Source: Caldalkalibacillus mannanilyticus JCM 10596 (GTDB lineage Bacteria; Bacillota; Bacilli; Caldalkalibacillales; JCM-10596). Taken from it: a stretch of DNA of 64,000 nucleotides. Positions within the stretch are counted from its first letter, which is position 1; each line of letters opens with the position of its first letter. Below are positions 26,148 to 34,492 of the stretch, piece after piece. The stretch is taken from positions 1 to 64,000 of the forward strand of contig NZ_BAMO01000001.1 of assembly GCF_000615945.1 (NCBI RefSeq), written 5' to 3'. Position numbers and translations under genes: made by a program. The notes beneath the pieces are model-generated. The model did not search any database. It had not been told where the DNA came from and was given only the letters and a program-made list of their open reading frames with translations.

Positions 26148-27443
26148 ATGAAAAAAGCAGTTCATTTACTTTTGATTTTCGCACTCATATTTACTTTGGC
26201 AGCATGTGGTGCTAGCCCAACAAATGAGCAGACACCAGATTCTTCTTCAGATGAAAAGCCAGACGTAGCGGCAGTGGATGAGGAAGTAATTCCTGAAGAA
26301 GGAGCCACTCTTACAGTATGGGAATCAGGTGGAGCAGAAAAAGGCTTTACAGAATTTGCAGCTCAAGAATTTGAGAAAAAGTATGGAATCCCTGTTAAAT
26401 TTGAAGAAGTGAGCTTCCAAGATGCGCCTACTAAATTACAGACAGATGGCCCTGCTGGGTTAGGAGCTGATGTCTTTGCTGCTCCTCATGATCACTTAGG
26501 AGCTATGGTTTCTGCAGGCATCGTTCTTGAGAACTTTTGGCCAGAGGAGTATGAGGCTGAATTTATGGATGCAGCTACTCTAGGAACAACATATGATGGA
26601 GTTTTATATGGCTATCCAACAGCAGTTGAAACATATGCGATTTTCTATAATAAGGATTTAGTTCAGGAGCTACCTAATACGATGGATGAACTCATCGAAA
26701 TGGCACAAGAGTTTACCGATGTGAAACAAAATAAGTATGGTTTTATGGCGGAAGTAGGAAATTTCTATTTTATGTATGCTTTCATTGGTGGGTACGGTAG
26801 TTATGTCTTTGGAGATAACAATACAAATCCTGAAGATGTAGGCTTAAACGGAGAAGGAGCTGTGAAGGCAGGACAATTAATGCAAAAAATAAAAGCAGCC
26901 ACTCTTCCATTAAACAGTGCAGATGTTTCTTATGACATCAAGGGTTCATTATTTCAAGGACAAGATGGTCAATTAATGTTTGATGTAAATGGTCCATGGG
27001 CTGTACAAGGGTATAGAGATGCAGGAGTTAACTTTGGTGTTATTCCTTTCCCTGTGTTAGATAATGGCAAGGTACCTACAAGCTTTTCAGGAATTCGTTC
27101 TTTCTATGTCAATGCTTACTCTAAGTATCCTAATGCCGCTTCACTATTCGCTCAATTTATTACGAGTGAAGAAATGCTTTTAAAACGTTTTGAAATGACA
27201 GGACAACTTCCTCCACGTACGGCTTTGTTGGATAACCCAACGATCAAAGAGGATGAAGTTTCCTCAGCCTTCTTAGTCCAAGCTATTCATGCCGTACCAA
27301 TGCCTAACATTCCTGAGATGCCAGCAGTATGGACGCCAATGGGGACAGCTCTCTCTGTCATCTGGAATGACAATGCAGATCCACAGACGGCTCTAGATCA
27401 AGCAGTGAAACAAATTGAAGAGGCGATTAAAGCAGGGAAATAA
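26148..27443 (+). CDS. maltose/maltodextrin-binding lipoprotein
   Basis: This extracytoplasmic receptor of a maltodextrin importer resembles MalE/MdxE, with 431 residues. The signal peptide LLLIFALIFTLAAC ends in a lipobox cysteine at about residue 20, with a Ser/Asp/Glu linker. The binding domain shows LTVWESGGAEKGFTEFAAQEF, the SBP_bac family entry, then LGADVFAAPHDHLGAM and GQLMFDVNGPWAVQGYRDAG, with tryptophans suited to stacking on glucose rings. ATG at 26148 follows GGTGGGG; the longer frame begins 4 codons earlier without a site. It heads a binding protein-permease-permease operon without its own ATPase, so a shared MsmX-type ATPase is expected elsewhere. Confidence 0.88.
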   Translation: MKKAVHLLLIFALIFTLAACGASPTNEQTPDSSSDEKPDVAAVDEEVIPEEGATLTVWESGGAEKGFTEFAAQEFEKKYGIPVKFEEVSFQDAPTKLQTDGPAGLGADVFAAPHDHLGAMVSAGIVLENFWPEEYEAEFMDAATLGTTYDGVLYGYPTAVETYAIFYNKDLVQELPNTMDELIEMAQEFTDVKQNKYGFMAEVGNFYFMYAFIGGYGSYVFGDNNTNPEDVGLNGEGAVKAGQLMQKIKAATLPLNSADVSYDIKGSLFQGQDGQLMFDVNGPWAVQGYRDAGVNFGVIPFPVLDNGKVPTSFSGIRSFYVNAYSKYPNAASLFAQFITSEEMLLKRFEMTGQLPPRTALLDNPTIKEDEVSSAFLVQAIHAVPMPNIPEMPAVWTPMGTALSVIWNDNADPQTALDQAVKQIEEAIKAGK

Positions 27444-27558
27444 GCTGCGAATAAGGAAAAAAGAGGGAATTCATAGAATAAGAATCAATATCTCTTACGG
27501 TATTGATTCTTATTCATCATGATGAAACATCATTTAGATACAGAAAGGCGGCATTCGT

Positions 27559-28898
27559 GTGGCAGCACAAAGTATGCAATCTCACACACCAAATCGAAAA
27601 CATTCGGCTAAGATTAGTGCTTGGTTATCCCTTTTATTTATGGGTTTAGGTCAGATATATAATAGACAATACGTGAAAGGTGCTTTTTTTGCGATTGTAG
27701 AACTTATTACTCTTATTGTTTGGCGTAAGCGTTCATAGATGGAATGTGGGGCTTAATTACATTAGGGGAACAAACACAGGTAAGACAAAGAGGAAGAGTC
27801 GTTATTGAAGGAGATCATTCTATCTTTCTCATGATTGAAGGAATTATTATCTTACTCATTACTCTTATCCTAATCGGAATCTATATTTTTAACATCCGAG
27901 ATGCGTATAGAACTGGAAGACAGATTGAGCAGGGCATTGCAGCAAAATCAATTAAACAGTCTCTGACAGATTTATGGGAAAAGGGCTTTGCCTATATCTT
28001 AATTTCTCCAGCCTTTCTCTTTATTGTTTTTCTATCGATTTTACCCTTGTTATTCGGAATTCTCATTGCTTTTACCAATTATTCCGGTCCCAATTATTTA
28101 CCCCCGAAAAACCTAGTGGATTGGGTTGGGTTTAAGTCGTTTATTGACCTTTTTAGTTTAAAAGCTTGGCGAGGCACATTTATTGGTGTCTTTATCTGGA
28201 CGGTGATCTGGGCTGTTGCAGCAACAATTACGACCTATTTTGTGGGGCTATTCTATGCGGTGATTATTAACCATCCTAAAGTCAAACTGAAGAAGATGTG
28301 GCGCGCTATTTTTATCTTACCTATGGCGGTTCCTCAAGTTATTACGATTCTTATTATGAGAAATATATTTAACGGACAATTTGGACCCATTAATAATTAT
28401 CTAGTTGCTTTAGGGCTTGACCGAATTCCTTGGTTAACGGACCCTCTTATAGCCAAAATGACCATTGTCATGATTAATGTATGGTTTGGTCTACCCTTCT
28501 GGCTTATTTTAATGACAGGAGTCTTAACCGGAATCGATAAGGAAATGTATGAAGCAGCTGATGTGGATGGAGCGACAGGGTTTCATAAGTTTTGGAAGTT
28601 AACCTTTCCCTTGGTCTTGTTTGCGACAGCTCCACTCTTGATCATGCAATTTGCCTTTAACTTCAATAATTTTAATATTATTTATCTATTAACCGAAGGC
28701 GGACCAGCTAATTCAGCTTATTATAATGCGGGTTCCACAGACATCTTGATCAGTTGGATTTATAAGTTAACATTGGATATCAGTAAGTTTAACATGGCTT
28801 CGGTTGTTTCTATATTAATATTCTTAATTATTGCACCTTTCTCTATATGGAACTTTAGAAGAACAAAAGCCTTTAAGGAAGAGGATATGATACAATGA
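27559..28898 (+). CDS. maltodextrin ABC transporter permease, MalF/MdxF-like (frameshifted)
   Basis: This is the first permease of the maltodextrin importer. The N-terminal part, starting at a GTG with AAGGCGG upstream, has WLSLLFMGLGQIYNRQYVKG, the conserved MdxF opening. The frame then breaks. Adding one G at 27729 joins IVWRKAFIDGMWGLITLGE and gives a 446-residue protein of normal size. Six to eight membrane helices follow. The coupling loop is EAADVDGATGFHKFWKLTFPL near residue 345 (EAA-x3-G pattern). The stop overlaps the start of the next permease. A missing base in sequencing is the simplest reading. Confidence 0.88.
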
Positions 28899-29770
28899 TG
28901 AACGATAAAATGACGACGCAGAAAAAGTCACTTGTAGGGAAATCACTTTCAGAAAAACTATGGCTAGGCTGTATCTATGCTATTTTACTTGTAACAACCA
29001 TAGTGATTCTCTATCCTGTTATCTTTGTTATTATGGGCTCCATGAATCCAGGTCAAACCTTATTCAGTGCTAAGCTGTTTCCAGATCATCTTACCCTCGA
29101 TCATTACCGAAATCTGTTTGCTAATACTGATTATATAATCTGGTATAAGAATACATTTAAAATCGCTTTTTTTACCATGATTCTCTCTACGTTTTTGGTT
29201 GTGACAACAGCCTATGCTTTGTCTAGATTTAGATTCCCAGGTCGTAGACATAGTTTAATGGCTATGCTTGTCCTGCAAATGTTTCCTGGATTCATGGGTA
29301 TGATTGCTATCTATATTTTACTTATGCAACTAGGATTACTGGATAATCATTGGGGACTCATTCTGGTATATGCGGGAGGGTCGATCCCATTTAACGCGTA
29401 TCTATGTAAAGGTTATTTTGATGGATTACCGAAAAGTTTAGAGGAGGCAGCCAAGATTGACGGTGCTTCTAATCTGACGATTTTCTTTAAGATCATGTTT
29501 CCACTTTCGTATCCCATCCTTGTTTTTGTTGCTTTAACAAACTTCATCGCCCCTTGGATGGATTTTATCTTTGCACGCTTGGTGATTCGAAGTAATGAGA
29601 ACAAAACCTTGGCTGTTGGACTATTCGAAATGGTACGAGGGCAACAAAATACGGAATTTACTTTGTTCGCTGCTGGAGCGGTTTTAGTCGCTATCCCTAT
29701 TACCATCTTGTTTGTTTTGACTCAGAAATACATGGTAGAGGGTTTAAGAGCAGGTGCAACGAAAGGGTAA
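28895..29770 (+). CDS. maltodextrin ABC transporter permease, MalG/MdxG-like
   Basis: This second permease of the importer has 291 residues with six helices (first at about residues 24-46). FRFPGRRHSLMAMLVLQMFPG is the conserved region before helix 3, and the EAA loop EEAAKIDGASNLTIFFKIMFP is near residue 187, contacting the ATPase. It ends in YMVEGLRAGATKG, the typical MalG C-terminus. The ATG overlaps the malF stop by 4 nt. A strong terminator follows 3 nt after its stop, so the operon is three genes long. Confidence 0.93.
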   Translation: MMNDKMTTQKKSLVGKSLSEKLWLGCIYAILLVTTIVILYPVIFVIMGSMNPGQTLFSAKLFPDHLTLDHYRNLFANTDYIIWYKNTFKIAFFTMILSTFLVVTTAYALSRFRFPGRRHSLMAMLVLQMFPGFMGMIAIYILLMQLGLLDNHWGLILVYAGGSIPFNAYLCKGYFDGLPKSLEEAAKIDGASNLTIFFKIMFPLSYPILVFVALTNFIAPWMDFIFARLVIRSNENKTLAVGLFEMVRGQQNTEFTLFAAGAVLVAIPITILFVLTQKYMVEGLRAGATKG

Positions 29771-29773
29771 GTC

Positions 29774-29805
29774 AAAAAGTGTTCATGGCTGCATGAACAC
29801 TTTTT
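29774..29805 (+). terminator. terminator of the maltodextrin operon
   Basis: A 14-bp perfect stem, AAAAAGTGTTCATG with CATGAACACTTTTT, and a 4-nt loop. A and T runs on both sides make it work in either direction. Confidence 0.9.
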
Positions 29806-29865
29806 CATTCTATACATATAGAAATTTACTTTAAACAATTATATAATTGATTGAATTAGTGACAT

Positions 29866-29875
29866 GTTTCGAAAC
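29866..29875. promoter_or_regulatory. palindrome upstream of the LacI-type regulator
   Basis: GTTTCGAAAC is a perfect 10-bp palindrome with a central CG, as in LacI-family operators, 54 nt before the regulator start. It could be an autoregulatory site; its core differs from the sites upstream of malE. Confidence 0.35.
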
Positions 29876-29928
29876 TTACAACAGGAAGAATGCTTCCTCA
29901 GGAGTGTTGGCTGAAAGGAGAAGTAGCT

Positions 29929-30954
29929 GTGTCGATAACGATAAGAGATGTAGCCAAATTGGCTGGTGTTGCACCATCCACGGTATCAAGGGTCATAGCC
30001 AATAGCAATCGAATTAGTCAAAAGACAAAAGTGAAGGTATTCCAGGCGATGGAGGAATTGGGGTATCATCCTAACTATAATGCGCGTAGTTTAGCTGTAA
30101 AATCAACAAGGTGTATTGGCATTATTATGCCACGTTCAACAGAAAACGCTTTTCTAAATCCGTTTTTCCCTGAAGTACTTCGTGGGATTAGTGTGAGGGC
30201 GAATGAAAAAGGATATGCTCTTTTTCTATCAACAGGAGGAAATGAAGAGGAGCAAATGAGAGCACTTTCGGATATGGTGCAGGGGCGACGAGTAGATGGA
30301 GTCATCAGTCTCTATTCCAGAAATAATGATCCTCTTCAAGCCTATCTTCTGAAACAGAACTTCCCTTTTGTGCTAGTAGGTAAACCGGCTTCAGAGGAAG
30401 AGAAAATTTCCTATGTAGACAACAACAACGTAGCCGTGGGAAAAGAAGCGGCTGAACATTTGGTACAGTTAGGACACTCTAGGATTGGATTTGTAGGGGG
30501 CTCATTAGATTTAGTCGTGACTCGAGAGCGACTGGCTGGATACTATCAAGCTCTTGAAGAGGCAGGGATTGCTTATGATCCACTCTTAACGATTCATGAA
30601 GAATTCCTACATCGAGGAGGTTATCAAGCAGTTAAGCAGCTTTTTAAGTTAGGGAATCCGCCTACTGCCTTAGTTGTTGTGGACGATCTGATGGCATTAG
30701 GGGTGATCAGCGCTCTTAATGAATTGGGATTACATGTCCCTGATCATATCTCTGTAGCAAGTATGAATGATGTTCTCGTAGCAAAGGTTTCTGCTCCTCC
30801 ACTAACCTCTGTGAACATAGGGATTTATCAGCTAGGGTATAAGGCAATGGATAAATTACTTCATTGGATCGAACATGAAGAAGCAGATTTAGAACCAACA
30901 ATTCTAAAACACGAGTTAAAGGTCCGACATTCAACAGCCCATTCTCAAGGGTAA
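29929..30954 (+). CDS. LacI-family transcriptional regulator, MalR-like
   Basis: This 341-residue repressor has the LacI helix-turn-helix TIRDVAKLAGVAPSTVSRVI and hinge helix YHPNYNARSLAVKST at the N-terminus, then a periplasmic-binding-like effector domain (CIGIIMPRS, FVLVGKP, YVDNNNVAVGKEAAEHL, RIGFVGGSLDLVVTRERLAGY). Position and the YVDNNN stretch recall MalR. GTG at 29929 is preferred because AAAGGAG lies 8 nt before it; the upstream frame would add 13 unrelated residues. It follows the maltodextrin transporter after a terminator, so it has its own promoter and probably controls that operon. Confidence 0.87.
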   Translation: MSITIRDVAKLAGVAPSTVSRVIANSNRISQKTKVKVFQAMEELGYHPNYNARSLAVKSTRCIGIIMPRSTENAFLNPFFPEVLRGISVRANEKGYALFLSTGGNEEEQMRALSDMVQGRRVDGVISLYSRNNDPLQAYLLKQNFPFVLVGKPASEEEKISYVDNNNVAVGKEAAEHLVQLGHSRIGFVGGSLDLVVTRERLAGYYQALEEAGIAYDPLLTIHEEFLHRGGYQAVKQLFKLGNPPTALVVVDDLMALGVISALNELGLHVPDHISVASMNDVLVAKVSAPPLTSVNIGIYQLGYKAMDKLLHWIEHEEADLEPTILKHELKVRHSTAHSQG

Positions 30955-31025
30955 AGTGACTTCCACCAGATGGAGTTTGTACTACACCTGACGGGGAGAA
31001 CGGGATCAATAAGAAAAATAAACAT

Positions 31026-31071
31026 ATGCTTGGTAGCATAGCAGAAGGGGTCCTGCTATGCTACCAAGCAT
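31026..31071 (+). terminator. long-stem terminator after the LacI-type gene
   Basis: A 19-bp perfect inverted repeat, ATGCTTGGTAGCATAGCAG (31026-31044) with its complement at 31053-31071, has an 8-nt loop and is followed by AATTTTCT. The T run is weak but the stem is very strong. Confidence 0.75.
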
Positions 31072-31126
31072 AATTTTCTATATTTCTAATGTAAAACTCA
31101 AAATATCAACACATGTACAAATTCAT

Positions 31127-31507
31127 CTAATCACGCAGCAGCTCTTTTATTGGACTCGTCCATTCAATGGTTGCATAAGGATATTGTTCAAATATCTTAT
31201 GTTCGATTTCCAAAAAATCATCTTTACTAAATCCGTTTAACGCATCTTTTTGATGTGGCGACATTTTAATATGAATGATTCTAAACGCATCATCTGCTGT
31301 CCCCATGTATTTTTCACCTTCGAAAAGCACTCCTTTTGATGTGAGTAATAGATTTTCGCGAACATTGTTACTGTTATCTAAAAGAAATAACTCCCCATTT
31401 TGTTGTGCTAACTCCAATTTTCTCTTCGGATTAAAAATATATTTCAACACTAAGTAAGCAAAGATGAGAATCCAGCAAAAAAGAACAAAACGAATAAGAA
31501 TCGCCAT
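31127..31507 (-). CDS. ysdB: sigma-W pathway protein YsdB homologue
   Basis: This 126-residue protein has one N-terminal membrane helix (LIRFVLFCWILIFAYLVLKYI). It is followed by FNPKRKLELAQQNGELFLLD and then VRENLLLTSKGVLFEGEKYMG, and ends in TIEWTSPIKELL. This matches my memory of B. subtilis YsdB, a small membrane protein of the sigma-W stress pathway encoded just after rplT. Here a maltodextrin region separates it from rplT. The ribosome site is AGAGGGAGG. It is transcribed opposite to the SLH genes. Confidence 0.75.
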   Translation of the reverse strand: MAILIRFVLFCWILIFAYLVLKYIFNPKRKLELAQQNGELFLLDNSNNVRENLLLTSKGVLFEGEKYMGTADDAFRIIHIKMSPHQKDALNGFSKDDFLEIEHKIFEQYPYATIEWTSPIKELLRD

Positions 31508-31738
31508 TAAAATGAAACCTCCCTCTAAAGCACTTCATTTACAGTATTAGTATATCCTATACAGCTAAATACGAAAAAGAAGGAGAAAAGTTTCAAAAAA
31601 AACTCTAAAAAAAACTTTTTTTATCCCATTCTAACTGTCGATAAGACTCCCTCCACTAAAGAGTTGCACAATAGTCAAATATTGTCGAACAGAATGTCGA
31701 AATGACAGGCAAAATAGTTATAGACGTACAGCTTCTTT
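31508..31738. promoter_or_regulatory. ysdB-SLH intergenic region with Spo0A-box-like repeats
   Basis: No gene is visible here. TGTCGAA occurs twice (31683-31689 and 31695-31701), 12 bp apart in the same direction, and TGTCGAT once at 31636-31642. TGTCGAA is the core of the Spo0A box. A symmetrical A/T-rich stretch, AAAAAAAACTCTAAAAAAAA, precedes them. Control of the first SLH gene by Spo0A is suggested by position only. Confidence 0.4.
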
Positions 31739-31881
31739 AAAAAGTTTCAAAAAAGGATAAAAATAGTCCCTAAGGATGATTTTTAAAAAAAACGAAATAA
31801 ATCATAGCATTTGCCTTCCAGATAGTGCTAATATAGTTCTTGTGAGATACATAGAAATGTATTCAAGGAGGAGAAACAAAA
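31739..31881 (+). repeat. duplicated SLH-gene leader, copy 1
   Basis: About 140 bp upstream of the first SLH gene recurs before the second (34352-34492) with about 85% identity. It holds an imperfect hairpin at 31759-31784 (AAAAATAGTCC with GGATGATTTTT, loop CTAA), a promoter-like TTGCCT/TATAGT (31811-31816 and 31832-31837) and the AAGGAGGAG ribosome site. The identical hairpin in both copies suggests a shared control element. Confidence 0.7.
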
Positions 31882-34194
31882 ATGAAATTTAAGAAACTCG
31901 GCGCTTTAACTTTAACTGCTGCTATTGCTATGAGTGCGGTTGCACCAGCGGCTTATGCTGAAACTGTAGCTAATCCGTCTTCTTCTGTGAAGGAGACTGT
32001 AGTTGAAACAATTGAAAAAGATCCAGAAATCCAAGCAGAACTACTAGATAATGTTCCAAAAGACAAGATGATCAAAAGAATCAATGAGATCTTTCCTGAT
32101 CAATTTACTTTTTTAGAGGAATCTGATTTTAGAGTTGATTCAGAAAGATACTATTACTATGGTGGATTCAAGGATGAAGTAGAAAGATATAGTCTTTCTT
32201 TTGACAAGGAGATTTCAAGAGGGAAGTATGTTCATGGTTCATTTGGCTTTGTTGGTTCAGAGCTTAAACTAAGCCACTTTTACTATACTGGAAAAGATGT
32301 GAAAGAAGCATATTACCCAGCAAAAGTAAACCAAGATCAAGCTCAGGAGATTGCTCAAACCTTTATTAACAAAGTAACAAGTGGTGCAAAATATGAGGTA
32401 GTAGAATCTCCATATTACTATGATTCTACCAATAAAACACTTACAGAGCCGATTCGCTATAATTTCTCTTTTGAGAGAAATCAAAATGGTGTTCCTGTTC
32501 GTGGATTAGGCGGACACGTAGAAGTATTAGGAAATGGAGAAATTGTAGGCTTTTGGGCAGGTGACGATGGTCAGAAAGTGACGTTTGAGCCGAAAAGAAG
32601 CTTAATAGGTGAAGAAAAAGCATTAGAACAAATCAAGGAAAAATTAAATTTAGAATTAAGATACGTTAGTGATTATGACTATCGTAAAAATGAAACAAAT
32701 CTATACCTTTCCTATGTCCCTGTTCCAGGAATCGGTGGAGTTCAAGCTACTTCTGGAAAGTGGTATGTAGACGGTAAATTCGTGGATGAGTTACCTGGCG
32801 TTGAGAAAGTCAAAATGTTAACTGAAACGAAAAAAGACGTCAAGACCAAAGCCATTACACTAAAAGAAGCAAAGGCAATGGCTGAAGAATTATTAAAAAC
32901 TGATGAAGAAGGCATGAAGTTAGTCGTTCATGGTGTCCATGAATATACGAATCATATGAACAAAACAGTATATTCAGTGGATTATATGTATGAATCAGCA
33001 AATCATGGGTATGGCGGTTCTTTAGAGATCAGCAAGGATACGGGAGAAATCCTATCTTACCATAACTATAATTTCAGACATTTTGAACCAGGTGCAAAAG
33101 AGCCTGAAGTAAAGGTTTCTTATGAAGAAGCTCTTGAAAAAGCAGTTAAATATGTGGAAAAATATGCACCTGCTGCTATGCATAAATATGCTTATCCGAC
33201 AATGAAGCTAGAGCGTGATGAGTATTCCAATGGCTATCACATTTCCTTCCCTCGTGTAGAAAATGGAATTGAATTTTTAGGTGATGGTATTACAGTTTCT
33301 ATCTCTGCTGAAGATGGAAGCCTACAATCATTCTATAATTCCACTGGTGATTATAAGGAGATTCCATCCCCTGATAAAGCTGTGGATCTAGAAGTAGCAA
33401 AATCAGCTTTCTTTGAAAATCTAGAGTTAAAACTAGTCTATGCGAATGAATGGTCTAAAGATAAAATGAACGATTACAAATTAGTGTACGAGATGAACTA
33501 TTCTCCAACTCCATTCGGTGGCTATTTTGATGCTGTTACTGGGGAGTGGAAAGCACCTTCTTTTGCACCAGAAGTAAAAGAAGTAACAGAGAAACCAGTC
33601 ATTAAGCATGCATGGGCTGAGAATGAACTTAACTTTATGCTTGAAGCGAAGATCTTGACAATCAAGGACAAAGAAAACTTTAACCCAGATGCAGTTGTGT
33701 CAAAAGGCGATGCATTAGAAATTCTTATGAAGTCTCTTACACGTTTCTGGGAAGGAGAAATGCCTTATTTCAGAGGGGAAGAGCCAAAAGCAACCTTTGA
33801 CAACATTGGAGTTGACCACCCATTATTTACAGTAGTAGAAAGAGCTGTGCAAATGGGAATTTTAGACCGTGATGCAACAACGTTCGATCTTGATGCTAAA
33901 TTGACTCGTGAAGAGCTTGCTTCTTGGTATGTTAAAGCTCTACGTTTAAATGAAGCAGCTAAACATTCTCAAATTTATCATGTAGATTTTAAAGATGCAG
34001 ATAAGATTGATCCTAAATACAAAGGACATGTAGCTTTAGCTTCGGCATTCGGTATCTTAACAGGAGCTAATGAGAAATTTAGCCCAACTCAGGAAGTAAC
34101 ACTTGCTCAAATGGCTGTTGCTACCTTCCGTATGGCGAACACGATCAACACCATTAATTATGATAACGGTAGAGATTACTACTATTTCTGGTAA
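31882..34194 (+). CDS. YcdB/YcdC-domain surface protein with three SLH domains (paralogue 1)
   Basis: This 770-residue cell-wall protein starts with a cleavable Sec signal peptide (cut after AYA near residue 26). Residues about 40-300 and 330-565 form two repeats of the YcdB/YcdC (PepSY-related) region, each with helices such as VNQDQAQEIAQTFINKV and VSYEEALEKAVKYVEKYA, and Y(F/V)DG(K/T)... GEW strands. Residues about 595-760 carry three SLH domains (NFMLEAKILTIKDKENFNPD; VVERAVQMGILDRD; ALASAFGILTGANEKFSPTQ), which attach proteins to pyruvylated wall polymer. It ends in DNGRDYYYFW, shared by all three paralogues. The function is unknown; YcdB-type domains occur near proteases and germination proteins. 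Confidence 0.88.
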   Translation: MKFKKLGALTLTAAIAMSAVAPAAYAETVANPSSSVKETVVETIEKDPEIQAELLDNVPKDKMIKRINEIFPDQFTFLEESDFRVDSERYYYYGGFKDEVERYSLSFDKEISRGKYVHGSFGFVGSELKLSHFYYTGKDVKEAYYPAKVNQDQAQEIAQTFINKVTSGAKYEVVESPYYYDSTNKTLTEPIRYNFSFERNQNGVPVRGLGGHVEVLGNGEIVGFWAGDDGQKVTFEPKRSLIGEEKALEQIKEKLNLELRYVSDYDYRKNETNLYLSYVPVPGIGGVQATSGKWYVDGKFVDELPGVEKVKMLTETKKDVKTKAITLKEAKAMAEELLKTDEEGMKLVVHGVHEYTNHMNKTVYSVDYMYESANHGYGGSLEISKDTGEILSYHNYNFRHFEPGAKEPEVKVSYEEALEKAVKYVEKYAPAAMHKYAYPTMKLERDEYSNGYHISFPRVENGIEFLGDGITVSISAEDGSLQSFYNSTGDYKEIPSPDKAVDLEVAKSAFFENLELKLVYANEWSKDKMNDYKLVYEMNYSPTPFGGYFDAVTGEWKAPSFAPEVKEVTEKPVIKHAWAENELNFMLEAKILTIKDKENFNPDAVVSKGDALEILMKSLTRFWEGEMPYFRGEEPKATFDNIGVDHPLFTVVERAVQMGILDRDATTFDLDAKLTREELASWYVKALRLNEAAKHSQIYHVDFKDADKIDPKYKGHVALASAFGILTGANEKFSPTQEVTLAQMAVATFRMANTINTINYDNGRDYYYFW

Positions 34195-34224
34195 TCCAAA
34201 AAAAGAGGGGATGTCCCCTCCCTC

Positions 34225-34264
34225 AGAGTGCAGAGAAACCTTATGTTTCTCTGCACTCTTTTTT
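34225..34264 (+). terminator. terminator after SLH paralogue 1
   Basis: A 15-bp perfect stem, AGAGTGCAGAGAAAC with GTTTCTCTGCACTCT, a 5-nt loop, and a T run. A smaller GGGGATGTCCCC hairpin precedes it. Confidence 0.9.
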
Positions 34265-34351
34265 CTCTTTCCAGAGATAGATAGACTGTTTGCTCTCATT
34301 TTTTCGTTTCGGTTCAGTTATACAAATAAATTGTAGACGTAAAGCTACACA

Positions 34352-34492
34352 AAAAAGTTTCAAAAAAGGATAAAAATAGTCCCTAAGGATGATTTTTATA
34401 AAAAACGAAATAAATTATAGAAATTCACTTCCAAATAGTGTTAATATGGTTCATGTGAGATACATTGGAAAGTATTAAGGAGGAGAAACAAA
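34352..34492 (+). repeat. duplicated SLH-gene leader, copy 2
   Basis: This copy of the leader before paralogue 1 has the same imperfect hairpin at 34372-34397 and the same ribosome site. The promoter-like boxes differ (TTCACT/TATGGT), so strength may differ. The Spo0A-like boxes upstream of copy 1 are not repeated here. Confidence 0.7.
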
